A model generated the notes under the pieces. It saw nothing but the letters and a program-made list of their open reading frames with translations. It did not search any database and was not told the DNA's origin. The translations under genes were made by a program, and so were the position numbers. 64,000 nucleotides of DNA from Luteibacter aegosomaticola (lineage in GTDB: Bacteria > Pseudomonadota > Gammaproteobacteria > Xanthomonadales > Rhodanobacteraceae). How positions within the stretch are numbered: position 1 is the first letter of the stretch; each line of letters begins with the position of its first letter. Location of the stretch: positions 4,872,001 through 4,936,000 of the forward strand of contig NZ_CP095741.1 of assembly GCF_023078475.1 (NCBI RefSeq). Direction: 5' to 3'. Positions 26,293 through 34,405 of the stretch are shown piece after piece.

Positions 26293-26499
26293 GTCCTCGA
26301 GGGTGAATCCCACCTTCAGCGTCACCTGCCAGTGCGCCACCTTGCCGTCTTCGACATAGCCGCGGGTCTCAATCACCTTGAACCAGCGGATATCGCGGAT
26401 GGTTTTCGAGGCGCGCTCGATCGCGCAGCGCACGGCGGCGTCCGTACCGTCGGGGGAGGAACCGGTGAGCTCGACGGTCTTGTACACGTGGTCGGTCAT
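26290..26499 (-). CDS. Dodecin family flavin-binding protein
   Basis: This 69-residue protein matches dodecin in length and pattern: [20 protein letters not shown], then [20 protein letters not shown] with the flavin-stacking Trp, and [18 protein letters not shown]. Dodecins form hollow dodecamers that store or buffer riboflavin, FMN or FAD. GAGG seven bases before the ATG supports the start. It is transcribed towards the XRE gene and shares its terminal hairpin. Confidence 0.93.
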   Translation of the reverse strand: MTDHVYKTVELTGSSPDGTDAAVRCAIERASKTIRDIRWFKVIETRGYVEDGKVAHWQVTLKVGFTLED

Positions 26500-26660
26500 G
26501 GCACGGCCTCGAGAGGAAGGGTTCCACCACGATGGCCCACGACGCGTTGTCTCAACGTGAGGCGAGCCGGCAGGAAACCGTTACGACACTTTCGGCATAA
26601 GGGCTGGCAGAACTTGCCGGACCGGTCCATGCTCGGCGCTGTTCGACGGGGGCGACACTG

Positions 26661-28235
26661 ATGGGTGAGGGGCAACTCCAGGGCCGGGCCGGCACGGCGC
26701 CGCTTGGCCAGAGCGACACGCAATTCCGCCTGTTGGTGGAAGGCGTAGCCGACTACGCCATTTACATGATCAGCCCCGAAGGTTTCGTCGCCAGCTGGAA
26801 CTCCGGCGCCCAACGGATCAAGGGCTATACGCCTGCGGAAATCATCGGCCAGCACTACCGCCGTTTCTATACCGATGCCGACCAGGCCACGCAGGAACCC
26901 GAGCACAACCTGCAACGGGCTGCGACGGAAGGACGGGTGGAAGCCGAGGGTTGGCGCGTCCGCAAGGATGGCAGCCAGTTCTGGGCGCATGTGGTGATCG
27001 ACCGGATCCTCGATGATCGCGGCGCGATCCTCGGGTTTGCGAAGGTCACCCGCGATGTCACTGAGCAGCGCATGGCCGCGCAACAGCTGGAGGAGGCGCG
27101 CGAGGCCCTGTTCCAGTCGCAGAAGATGGAAGCGATCGGCCAGCTTACCGGTGGTATGGCGCACGATTTCAACAACCTGCTCATGGCGATCCAGGGTTCG
27201 CTCGATTTGCTCAGCCGCCAGTTGCCGCAGGATGAGCGCACGCAGAACTTGCTGGGTGCCGCCCAGGCCGGCGTGATCCGCGGCAAGAACCTTTCCCAGC
27301 GCATGCTCGCCTTCGCCCGCAAGCAGGAGCTGAAACCCCAGCCGGTCGATCTTGTCGATCTGGTTTACGGGATGTCCGAACTGATCGATGGCGCACTCGG
27401 CTCGCGGTTCCAGTTGGCCACGCGCTTCGCGTTCCGGCTGGACCGGGTCGTGGTCGATCCGCACCAGCTCGAGCTCGCCCTGCTCAACCTCGTGGTGAAT
27501 GCGCGCGATGCCTATGGCGAAGCAGGCGGCCGCATCTCGATCGAAGCCGATATGACCGAGGCGCCGCATGGCGACGTGCCCGGTCTACCCGATGGCCGTT
27601 ACGTGCGGCTTGCCGTGATCGACCATGGCCCCGGCATGGATGAGCGCACGCTTGCGCGCGCCGCCGAACCGTTCTTCACCACCAAGGGCGTGGGCAAGGG
27701 CACGGGACTTGGGCTCTCGATGGTGCATGGCCTTGCCGCGCAATCGCGCGGGCGCCTGGTACTGCGCAGCCAGCCTGCCGTCGGCACGCGCGCGGACATC
27801 TGGCTGCCGACACTCACCCAGGGCGGCACCGTACCAAAGCCCCTGCCCTTGATCGCAACGGCACCTATCGTGGCCCCTGCGGGCGCACTCCGCGTCCTCG
27901 CGGTGGATGACGACGTGCTGGTGCTATCGACACTGAAAGCCCTGCTCGAAGACATGGGCCATGTCGTCACGGCCGCTTCTTCAGGCGAGCGCGCGGTTGA
28001 GCTGATGCGCGGCAGTGAACGCTTCGACCTGTTGCTCACCGACTACGCCATGCCCGGCCTGACCGGCGCGGACGTAGCGCTCGCCGCCCGCGCAGCCCGC
28101 CCGGGCCTGCCCATCGTGCTTACGACGGGCTATGCCGAGCGCGCCGTCGAGGATCTCCCGGGCATGATGCGCCTGGGCAAGCCGTTTGATCGCGAGAACC
28201 TCGCCCGCGCGATCGACCGGGCCACGGCGAAGTAG
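26661..28235 (+). CDS. Soluble PAS hybrid histidine kinase with C-terminal receiver
   Basis: This 524-residue protein has no membrane segment. It has a PAS domain (about 20-140, MISPEGFVASWNSGAQRIKG), HisKA with phosphoacceptor His in GGMAHDFNNLLMAIQGSL (near 170), and HATPase (NLVVNARDAY, DHGPGM, GKGTGLGLSM). A receiver (about 410-522) has Asp in LLLTDYAMPGLTG and Lys in GKPFDR. The layout resembles light-, redox- or oxygen-sensing kinases in which the receiver feeds a phosphorelay. No cognate output regulator is adjacent. Confidence 0.9.
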   Translation: MGEGQLQGRAGTAPLGQSDTQFRLLVEGVADYAIYMISPEGFVASWNSGAQRIKGYTPAEIIGQHYRRFYTDADQATQEPEHNLQRAATEGRVEAEGWRVRKDGSQFWAHVVIDRILDDRGAILGFAKVTRDVTEQRMAAQQLEEAREALFQSQKMEAIGQLTGGMAHDFNNLLMAIQGSLDLLSRQLPQDERTQNLLGAAQAGVIRGKNLSQRMLAFARKQELKPQPVDLVDLVYGMSELIDGALGSRFQLATRFAFRLDRVVVDPHQLELALLNLVVNARDAYGEAGGRISIEADMTEAPHGDVPGLPDGRYVRLAVIDHGPGMDERTLARAAEPFFTTKGVGKGTGLGLSMVHGLAAQSRGRLVLRSQPAVGTRADIWLPTLTQGGTVPKPLPLIATAPIVAPAGALRVLAVDDDVLVLSTLKALLEDMGHVVTAASSGERAVELMRGSERFDLLLTDYAMPGLTGADVALAARAARPGLPIVLTTGYAERAVEDLPGMMRLGKPFDRENLARAIDRATAK

Positions 28236-28296
28236 CCCGATACGAGGGGCCTCTTGTCCCGCGATACGGACGTCGGTGCGCGCCTTCGTTGTAGCC

Positions 28297-28352
28297 ATGT
28301 ATGGGTTTTCTGGCGTTCCGGCGCATACTAGATCCGCGAAAAATCCATACAT
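28297..28352. promoter_or_regulatory. Inverted half-sites upstream of the MocR gene
   Basis: ATGTATGG-GTTTT (28297-28309) and AAAAAT-CCATACAT (28339-28352) are inverted copies sharing eight perfectly complementary bases plus a T-run/A-run. They are 29 bases apart, about three helical turns, and end 23 bases before the MocR start. A dimeric regulator could bind both. Confidence 0.5.
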
Positions 28353-28374
28353 CGACAGCAAGGCGACGCGGGCA

Positions 28375-29745
28375 ATGTCCATGCAAGACGACGAATGGCG
28401 GGAGGCGCTGGCGGAATCAGGCCCGCGTTACCTGCAGATCGTGCGGTTCATGGAGAAGGCCATCGCCGATGGCAGGCTTCGTTCCGGTGACCGCTTGCCG
28501 CCACAGCGCGATCTGGCCCGCACGCTCGGGATGGACCTCACCACCGTGACCCGTGCTTACGCGGAAGCCCGCGATCGCAACCTGCTACACGCACGCGGAG
28601 CGCTCGGGTCGTTTGTTTCCGCGCCACGCTTCGATACGGCCCAGCTTCTCGACCTCGGCATGAACCTGCCGCCACCGCCGCTGGGCGTCGACCTGGGCGA
28701 CCTGCTCCGTCGTGGTTTCGACCAGGTGCTGACCCATGTCGAGACGCATGCGTTGATGAGCTATCACTCCGGTGGCGGCACCCAAGCCGGTCGCCAGGCC
28801 GGCGCCGCGTGGCTGGCCCGGCCGCTGGGCAAGGTGGATCCCGAGCGGATCGTCATTTCACCGGGGGCCCAGATCGCGCTTTCCGCGTTGCTGCTGGCCC
28901 TGACGGTGCCGGGTGAGGCGATCGCCTGCGAACCGATGCTTTATCCCGGCTTACTCAGCGCGGCGACGCAACTGGGGCGCCGCGTGGTGCCGCTCGCAGC
29001 GGATAACGACGGCATGCTCCCCGACGCGCTCGAGGAGGCCGCGAGGGACGGCGTGCGCGTGGCCTACCTCAACCCCACGCTACGCAACCCCACCGCAAAC
29101 ACCATGAGTGCCGCACGCCGCGACGCACTCGCCGCCATCGCACAAACGCACGCGTTGACGATCATCGAAGATGATCCGTATTGGGCTCTGGCAACGCAGG
29201 CGCCTGCTCCGTTGGCCGCACGCGCGCCAGAGCGCACGTACTACGTTTCCACGCTTTCTAAGGCGCTCACTCCTGGCTTGCGCACGGCCTACGTGGTCGC
29301 ACCTGATCGCGAAGCGCGTGCGCGTTTCATCACAAGCCTGCGCTCGATCGCCCTCATGTCCACGCCGGTGATGACCTCGCTCGCCACGCAATGGATCCAC
29401 GATGGCACGGCCGCGCGGGTCGTGGAGGGCGTACGTGAGGAAGCCGCCGAACGCCGCCGCCTCGCGGTGCATACGCTGCGCCTCGATCCCACCACGCCGG
29501 TCGAAGGCATTCACCTGTGGCTACCCTTGCCACCGCGCTGGACCGCGCAAGCACTCACCATGGCAGCACGCATGGAAGGCCTGGCCGTCACACCATCGTC
29601 TGCCTTCTCAGCCACGCCGCCTGCCGTCGAGGCCATCCGCATCTCGCTAGGCGGCGTACGCGAACGCGCCCGCCTGAAATACAGCCTGGAACGCCTGGCA
29701 ACACTGCTGTCAGACACCGGCACAAACGACGACGTCCTCGTATAA
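28375..29745 (+). CDS. MocR/PdxR-type regulator (GntR HTH plus aminotransferase domain)
   Basis: This 456-residue protein has a GntR winged helix (about 18-85, KAIADGRLRSGDRLPPQRDL) and a fold-type I PLP domain (about 110-450). The latter has EDDPYWAL and the PLP lysine in STLSKALTPGLRTAYV. MocR proteins sense PLP or amino compounds and regulate adjacent metabolic genes. No obvious target gene lies divergent here, so autoregulation via the upstream inverted repeats is plausible. A second ATG at 28381 is an alternative start. Confidence 0.9.
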   Translation: MSMQDDEWREALAESGPRYLQIVRFMEKAIADGRLRSGDRLPPQRDLARTLGMDLTTVTRAYAEARDRNLLHARGALGSFVSAPRFDTAQLLDLGMNLPPPPLGVDLGDLLRRGFDQVLTHVETHALMSYHSGGGTQAGRQAGAAWLARPLGKVDPERIVISPGAQIALSALLLALTVPGEAIACEPMLYPGLLSAATQLGRRVVPLAADNDGMLPDALEEAARDGVRVAYLNPTLRNPTANTMSAARRDALAAIAQTHALTIIEDDPYWALATQAPAPLAARAPERTYYVSTLSKALTPGLRTAYVVAPDREARARFITSLRSIALMSTPVMTSLATQWIHDGTAARVVEGVREEAAERRRLAVHTLRLDPTTPVEGIHLWLPLPPRWTAQALTMAARMEGLAVTPSSAFSATPPAVEAIRISLGGVRERARLKYSLERLATLLSDTGTNDDVLV

Positions 29746-29756
29746 CAGCACCCCCA

Positions 29757-29780
29757 TGTAGGAGCGCGCTTGGGCGCGAC
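29757..29780 (+). repeat. Single REP element (variant)
   Basis: A single forward REP copy with one change in the right arm (TTGGGCGCGAC instead of TTGCGCGCGAT), between the convergent MocR and quinone oxidoreductase genes. Confidence 0.8.
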
Positions 29781-29832
29781 ATCTTTTCGCGACCCGCCGC
29801 ATGGTCTGTGGCTCTTTCTACAAGAGCAGGTC

Positions 29833-30813
29833 TTACGGTGTCAGAACGATCTTTCCCACGCTTTCGTTACTCTCCATCCGCTCATGCGCTTCCGCCGCCT
29901 TCTCAAGCGGAAACACGCTATCCACGACCGCGCGCAATTCGCCGTTCGAAAAGTGGTCGAGCCACGTATCGCGGAAGCGCTTCGTCATCGCCTGCTTTTC
30001 CGCCTGCGGCCGCGATTTCATCACGGTGCCGAAGATATGCAGGTGGCGATACAACAGACGCTGCAGATCGATCTCCGGCGGCGTGCTGCCACCGAGCAAG
30101 CCGACCTGCACCAGCCTTCCGCCGAAATCGAGCGACGCCAGGTTACGGTTGAAGTACGGCGCGCCAATGAAATCGATAATGAGGTCGACGCCGTTGCCGT
30201 CCGTCGCTTCCTTGATCGCTTCCGCGAAATCGGTGGTCGTGTAGTCGATGCCGACATCCGCGCCCAGCTCGCGCACGCGGTCCAGCTTCGCTGATTTCGC
30301 GGTGGCGAATACTTTTGCACCGCAGGCTTTGGCGAGCTGCACGGCCGCCGAGCCCACGCCACTCGCCGCGGCATGGATCAACACGCTCTCCCCGGCCACC
30401 AGCCGGCCAAGATGGACGAGCGCTTCGTGGGCCGTGACGAAGACCTCGGGAATCGCGGCGGCCTGAACGTAGTCGATGCCGCCGGGGATCGCCAGCGCCA
30501 TGCGGTAATCGATCCGGGCGAACTCGGCATAGGCGCCACCGCCCACGATACCCATGACGCGGTCGCCCAGCCGCCACTGGCGCACCTCGCTGCCCATACC
30601 GACGACCTCGCCGGCGATTTCCAGGCCCATGAGGGTGGAATCACCAAAGTCCGAGCGCCCGTAGTGGCCCTCGCGGTGGAGCACATCGGCCCGGTTCACC
30701 CCGGCCGCGCGAACACGCACCAGCAGATCGTGCGGCCGGACGGCCGGTTCGGGGAGGTCGGCCAGTTGCAGGACCGAAGCTGCGCCAAATTCGCTGAATT
30801 CGATGGCTCGCAT
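29833..30813 (-). CDS. Zinc-independent quinone oxidoreductase (MDR superfamily, QOR/PIG3-like)
   Basis: This 326-residue protein has a GroES-like domain with DLLVRVRAAGVNRADVLHRE (near 30), LMGLEIAGEV, and a Rossmann region with VLIHAAASGVGSAAVQLAKA (about 140-160). VRAAGVNRADVL followed by G and the LIHAAASGVG turn is characteristic of the NADPH:quinone oxidoreductase / PIG3 branch. It probably reduces quinones or enones. It is divergent from an SDR gene; a palindrome lies between them. Confidence 0.9.
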   Translation of the reverse strand: MRAIEFSEFGAASVLQLADLPEPAVRPHDLLVRVRAAGVNRADVLHREGHYGRSDFGDSTLMGLEIAGEVVGMGSEVRQWRLGDRVMGIVGGGAYAEFARIDYRMALAIPGGIDYVQAAAIPEVFVTAHEALVHLGRLVAGESVLIHAAASGVGSAAVQLAKACGAKVFATAKSAKLDRVRELGADVGIDYTTTDFAEAIKEATDGNGVDLIIDFIGAPYFNRNLASLDFGGRLVQVGLLGGSTPPEIDLQRLLYRHLHIFGTVMKSRPQAEKQAMTKRFRDTWLDHFSNGELRAVVDSVFPLEKAAEAHERMESNESVGKIVLTP

Positions 30814-30874
30814 GGGTATCGCCGTAGCAGGGTAAGCGCCTAGCTTGCGCCCTTTCCTGCATGCGTGTCGTCAT

Positions 30875-30891
30875 GTTCGACGCGGTCGAAC
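30875..30891. promoter_or_regulatory. Perfect palindrome GTTCGAC-GCG-GTCGAAC
   Basis: The seven-base arms are perfect and separated by three bases, in the divergent gap between the quinone oxidoreductase and the SDR gene. TetR-type regulators often use such sites, but no TetR gene is nearby, so the binder is unknown. Confidence 0.4.
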
Positions 30892-30972
30892 GTTCCCACC
30901 GCCAGCATGGAACGACAATCCCCGGGCGGCGGCGCATCGTATCTCCATCAACCATCCCACCGGAGATCCACC

Positions 30973-31737
30973 ATGTCCCGTCTTGCCAACAAAGTTGCCC
31001 TTGTCACCGGCGCCAGTTCGGGCATCGGCCGCACCACCGCCAAACTCTTTGCCGCCGAAGGCGCCCGCGTCGTCGTCGGCGCACGCCGCGAAGCCGAGCT
31101 GAAGTCACTCGTGGCAGAGATCGAGGCCGCTGGCGGCCAGGCCGTCGCGCTACCCGGCGATGTGCGCGACGAAAGCTACGCCAAAGCGCTGGTCGAGCTT
31201 GCCGTTAAGACCTACGGCCGCCTCGATATCGCCTTCAACAATGCCGGCACGCTTGGCCAGACCGGCCCGACTACCGAGGTCACGGAAGAAGGCTGGAACC
31301 AGGCCATCGATATCAACCTCACCGGCTCGTTCCTCGGCGCCAAGCACCAGGTAGCGCAGATGCTGAAGAACGGCGGCGGCTCGATCATCTTCACCTCCAC
31401 CTTCGTCGGCTACTCGTTCGCCTTCCCGGGCACCGCCGCCTACGCCGCCAGCAAGGCGGGTGTGGTGGGCCTTACCCAGGCGCTTGCGACCGAATACGGC
31501 CCGCAGAACATCCGCGTGAACGCCGTGCTCCCGGGTGCCGTCGAGACGGACATGTATCTGGAAATGAACAACACCCCGGAGTCGCAGGAATACATCTCGA
31601 AGCTGCACGCCCTGCGCCGCGTGGCCTCGCCGGAGGAGTTGGCCAAGGCCGTGCTGTTCTTCGCTTCCGATGACTCGTCGTTCGTGACCGGCACCGCCTC
31701 ACTCATCGATGGTGGCGCGTCGATCAGCCGTAGCTGA
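30973..31737 (+). CDS. SDR-family oxidoreductase (glucose 1-dehydrogenase/FabG-like)
   Basis: This 254-residue classical SDR has TGASSGIG (residues 12-19), NNAGTLG (near 90), catalytic Ser in IIFTSTFVGYSFAFPGTAAY with YAASK, and VLPGAVETDM after the active site. It ends FVTGTASLIDGGASISRS. GGAGA six bases before the ATG (30962-30966) fixes the start. The substrate is unknown. It may be co-regulated with the divergent quinone oxidoreductase. Its stop precedes a strong hairpin at 31748. Confidence 0.9.
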   Translation: MSRLANKVALVTGASSGIGRTTAKLFAAEGARVVVGARREAELKSLVAEIEAAGGQAVALPGDVRDESYAKALVELAVKTYGRLDIAFNNAGTLGQTGPTTEVTEEGWNQAIDINLTGSFLGAKHQVAQMLKNGGGSIIFTSTFVGYSFAFPGTAAYAASKAGVVGLTQALATEYGPQNIRVNAVLPGAVETDMYLEMNNTPESQEYISKLHALRRVASPEELAKAVLFFASDDSSFVTGTASLIDGGASISRS

Positions 31738-31764
31738 CATGCGTTCAGGTGGGCGCGCTACAAT
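31734..31764 (+). promoter_or_regulatory. Candidate promoter of the ABC-F leader
   Basis: CTGACA (31734-31739) and TACAAT (31759-31764) resemble -35 and -10 elements with a 19-base spacer, slightly long. The -10 hexamer lies in the loop of the terminator hairpin of the preceding gene. Transcription would begin near 31771. Confidence 0.4.
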
Positions 31765-31780
31765 GCGCCCACCTTTCTTC
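31748..31780 (+). terminator. Intrinsic terminator of the SDR gene
   Basis: GGTGGGCGC-GCTACAAT-GCGCCCACC is a perfect nine-base stem followed by TTTCTTC, eleven bases after the SDR stop. The stem and T-rich tail support intrinsic termination. Confidence 0.65.
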
Positions 31781-31799
31781 CTGCACAGGCAAGCGTCCG

Positions 31800-31870
31800 A
31801 TGCGCCAGTAATGCCGCCGTCCTGCTGACGGCCCGCTCTCCTCCCGCCCCGTTTTTATTGCGGGGAGTGT
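31800..31870 (+). promoter_or_regulatory. Structured leader of the ABC-F gene with tiny ORF MRQ
   Basis: ATG-CGC-CAG-TAA (31800-31811) is a three-codon ORF whose stop overlaps another ATG. It is followed by hairpin GCCGTC-CTGCT-GACGGC (31816-31832) and hairpin CCCCG-N9-CGGGG (31847-31865). The right arm of the second hairpin contains the ribosome binding site GGGGAG (31862-31867). CTCTCC (31836-31841) could also pair with it. This layout would allow translation-controlled attenuation of the ABC-F gene; no experiment is known to me. Confidence 0.5.
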
Positions 31871-33499
31871 ATGGCATGCCTGGTGAACTCGATGACCTCC
31901 TCACTCCTGACGCTGGAAGGCGTCTCGTTTGTCCTGCCCGATGGCAGGGTGCTCTTCCACGATCTCTTCGAAACCTTCGATACGCGGCCTGCCGGCTTGG
32001 TGGGCGGCAATGGCGTGGGCAAATCCGTGCTGGGGCAGATTTGCGCTGGTCTGCTGTCGCCTTCCACTGGCCGGTGTCAGCGCGCCGTCGATGTGCATTA
32101 CCTCGCGCAGCAAGCTGAGGTCGGCGACGGCACGGTTGCCTCGCTGGCCGGTGTCGACCGGGTGCTCGCGGCGCTGGAGCGCATCGAACGCGGTAGCGTC
32201 GATGTGGCCGACTTCGACGTCGTTGGCACGCAATGGGACATGCGCGAGCGTTTCCGTGATGCGCTGGCCGATGCGGGCCTTGGGCGATTCACTGCGCATA
32301 CGCGGTCTTCGGAACTGAGTGGTGGCGAGGCCATGCGGGCCGCCTTGCTTGGTGCACGCCTTGCCAACGCGGGCTATCTCATCCTCGACGAGCCAACCAA
32401 TCATCTCGACAGCACGCACCGTGCCGAACTCATGGCATGGCTAGCGGACTGGCGAGGCGGTCTTCTTGTCATCAGCCACGACCGCGCTTTGCTCGATAGC
32501 ATGTCGCGCATCGTGGAGCTGGACGCCGAGGGACTGCATGCCTACGGCGGTGGCTATAGCTTCTATGCGGCGCAGAAAGCGCAGGAACGCGAAGCGGCTC
32601 TCCGCGAGCTTGCCAGCGCGAAGGCAGAACGACGTCGCGGCGAGCGAGCCCTTCGCGAACAAGCTGATCGGGTAGCGCAGCGATCGGCACGCGGTGAGCG
32701 TGCAGGGAAGACCGCCAACCAAGCGCCGATTCTACTGGGGCGGCGGAAGGAGAAGAGCGAAGGCACTGCCGCGCGGTTGCGCGAGCAGCAGCTGGTGCAT
32801 CGCGAGCAACTTAACGAGCGTGCGCGGGTGGCGTCGGCTCGTGTTGGCCGCGACCAGAGCGTGGTGCTGCGAGCGCCCGTTGCCGCAACAAGCCCGGGAC
32901 GGGTGGCGCGACTGAACGCCGTCACGCTCCCGTGGGTACCCGAACACCTCCGTCAGATCGACCTCACCATCAGTGGCGCACAACGCATCGGCATCATGGG
33001 ACCGAACGGCAGCGGAAAGTCGACGCTACTGAAGGTTCTTGCGGGCGAGGTACAACCCGCGGCGGGCAGTGCGGAGGTATTCGTCCCTTTCGCCTGGCTC
33101 GATCAGCGGCTGATCCAACTCGATCCCATGCGCTCGATCGTTCAGCAACTCCGTGAGACAGCGCCCGAAGTCGACGAGGGCGAGGTTCGCTCGCGGCTTG
33201 CATTGCTCGGGTTTGATGCACGCTTGAGCACTGCGGCGACCGATACGCTGAGCGGAGGCGAACGCTTAAGGGCAGCGTTGGCGCTTGCCGTACTCTCCAC
33301 GCCTCCCAGTCGCTTACTGCTGCTCGACGAGCCGACGAATCATCTGGACCTCGCATCGGTGGCCGCCGTTGAGGAGATGCTCCAGGAATACGATGGATGT
33401 CTCATGGTGGTGTCACACGACACCGCGTTCCTGGACAAGATCCGGCTGACGCACCGCCTATCCGCAGGGAAAGCAGGATGGGAATCTGACACGTGGTAG
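31871..33499 (+). CDS. ABC-F family ATPase
   Basis: This 542-residue protein has two ATP-binding domains and no membrane segments. Domain 1 has Walker A GGNGVGKSVLG (near 50), signature ELSGGEAMRAAL and Walker B LILDEPTNHLDS. A charged linker (about 235-330) is rich in Ala, Arg and Glu. Domain 2 has GPNGSGKSTLLKVL, TLSGGERLRAALA and LLLLDEPTNHLDL. ABC-F proteins act on the ribosome E site, in translation control or antibiotic protection. The gene sits behind a structured leader. An ATG at 31892 is an alternative start. Confidence 0.92.
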   Translation: MACLVNSMTSSLLTLEGVSFVLPDGRVLFHDLFETFDTRPAGLVGGNGVGKSVLGQICAGLLSPSTGRCQRAVDVHYLAQQAEVGDGTVASLAGVDRVLAALERIERGSVDVADFDVVGTQWDMRERFRDALADAGLGRFTAHTRSSELSGGEAMRAALLGARLANAGYLILDEPTNHLDSTHRAELMAWLADWRGGLLVISHDRALLDSMSRIVELDAEGLHAYGGGYSFYAAQKAQEREAALRELASAKAERRRGERALREQADRVAQRSARGERAGKTANQAPILLGRRKEKSEGTAARLREQQLVHREQLNERARVASARVGRDQSVVLRAPVAATSPGRVARLNAVTLPWVPEHLRQIDLTISGAQRIGIMGPNGSGKSTLLKVLAGEVQPAAGSAEVFVPFAWLDQRLIQLDPMRSIVQQLRETAPEVDEGEVRSRLALLGFDARLSTAATDTLSGGERLRAALALAVLSTPPSRLLLLDEPTNHLDLASVAAVEEMLQEYDGCLMVVSHDTAFLDKIRLTHRLSAGKAGWESDTW

Positions 33500-33533
33500 G
33501 TGAAACCCTACGCGACGAGTCGACAAAACGTCA

Positions 33534-33644
33534 TTGCGCGGCGCCCATGCAGACGGCACAATGGTTTCACTACTCACCCCTTGTGCGCGCAGTATTGCGA
33601 AGGTGCTTGGGGCAAAACACCGGCTTCGGCCGGTGTTTTCTTTT
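33534..33644 (+). ncRNA. Putative small RNA gene, copy 1
   Basis: Candidate -35 TTGCGC (33534-33539), 17-base spacer and -10-like CACAAT (33557-33562) precede a region of about 75 bases. Within it CCCC (33577-33580) can pair with GGGG (33609-33612), enclosing CGCA-GTAT-TGCG (33588-33599). It ends in the intrinsic terminator AAAACACCGGC-TTCG-GCCGGTGTTTT (33614-33639) plus TTTT. A second copy at 34406 keeps the spacing and has a compensatory change in the stem. No reading frame of note lies inside. Confidence 0.55.
33614..33644 (+). terminator. Intrinsic terminator of putative small RNA copy 1
   Basis: AAAACACCGGC-TTCG-GCCGGTGTTTT is a perfect eleven-base stem closed by TTCG and followed by CTTTTC. 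It lies 13 bases before the NYN gene start, so that gene must have its own promoter further downstream or be read through. Confidence 0.85.
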
Positions 33645-33657
33645 CAAGGAATGAAAG

Positions 33658-34332
33658 ATGCGCACGGTCGGGTATGTGGATGGACACAACCTGTATTTCA
33701 GCTGCCTGAAGGGCACGGGCTACAAGTGGCTCGACCTGGAGGCCCTGGTGACGCGAATCTTGCTTAGCGAGGCGCCTGGATCCCAGCTAGTGGGCATCAA
33801 GTACTTCACGTCGCCGATCAAAGGCGGTTTCTCAAGTCGAGGGCAGGCGTCGACAGACGCACAGTCAGAGTACCTTCGTGCACTGCGCACCAACCCAAAG
33901 ATCTTCATCACGGAAGGTCGCTTTTCAATCGATGGCGCGTACGCGCTACGGCATCAGGTGCCACCAGACCGGGACGACAAGGTGAGAGTCTGGCGCATCG
34001 AAGAAAAAGAGACAGACGTATCGATCGCACTGGCGATGTATCACGACGCTAGATGTGGCCTGATCGACCAGGCCGTTCTCATATCGAACGACAGCGACAT
34101 GGTTCCCGCCTTGAAGCGCATGCGCGAAGAGACCGCTGTGAAGATCGGCGTAGTTCTTCCACTGAGAATTGACGGAAGATCACAATCTAACGGGCGCCGC
34201 CCTAGTGCTGGCCTTGCTTCGCAAGCGGACTGGATCCGGTCCCATGTGCACTCCTGGGAACTTTCTGCCTCACAGCTCCCGCGTTGTGTAATCACCAAAC
34301 GGAAGGTCGCCAGGAGACCGCCTCACTGGTGA
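33658..34332 (+). CDS. NYN-domain (PIN-like) putative ribonuclease
   Basis: This 224-residue protein has the NYN/LabA-DUF88 signature: TVGYVDGHNLYFSCLKGTGY at the start (first catalytic Asp), EEKETDVSIALAMYHDARCG in the middle (second acidic site) and LISNDSDMVPALKRM (third site). These acidic residues match PIN-like metal-dependent nucleases, several of which act in tRNA/RNA processing or phage defence. AAGGAATGAAAG before the ATG is a good ribosome site. The gene is flanked by two related putative small RNA units and looks less GC-rich than its neighbours, which hints at transfer. The target is unknown. Confidence 0.82.
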   Translation: MRTVGYVDGHNLYFSCLKGTGYKWLDLEALVTRILLSEAPGSQLVGIKYFTSPIKGGFSSRGQASTDAQSEYLRALRTNPKIFITEGRFSIDGAYALRHQVPPDRDDKVRVWRIEEKETDVSIALAMYHDARCGLIDQAVLISNDSDMVPALKRMREETAVKIGVVLPLRIDGRSQSNGRRPSAGLASQADWIRSHVHSWELSASQLPRCVITKRKVARRPPHW

Positions 34333-34405
34333 CCGCCCGGGAACTTCTAATGATTCGCCTACACGGTGTGAGCCTACTCCTACACAGACGATCGGCCTTC
34401 CTCCA

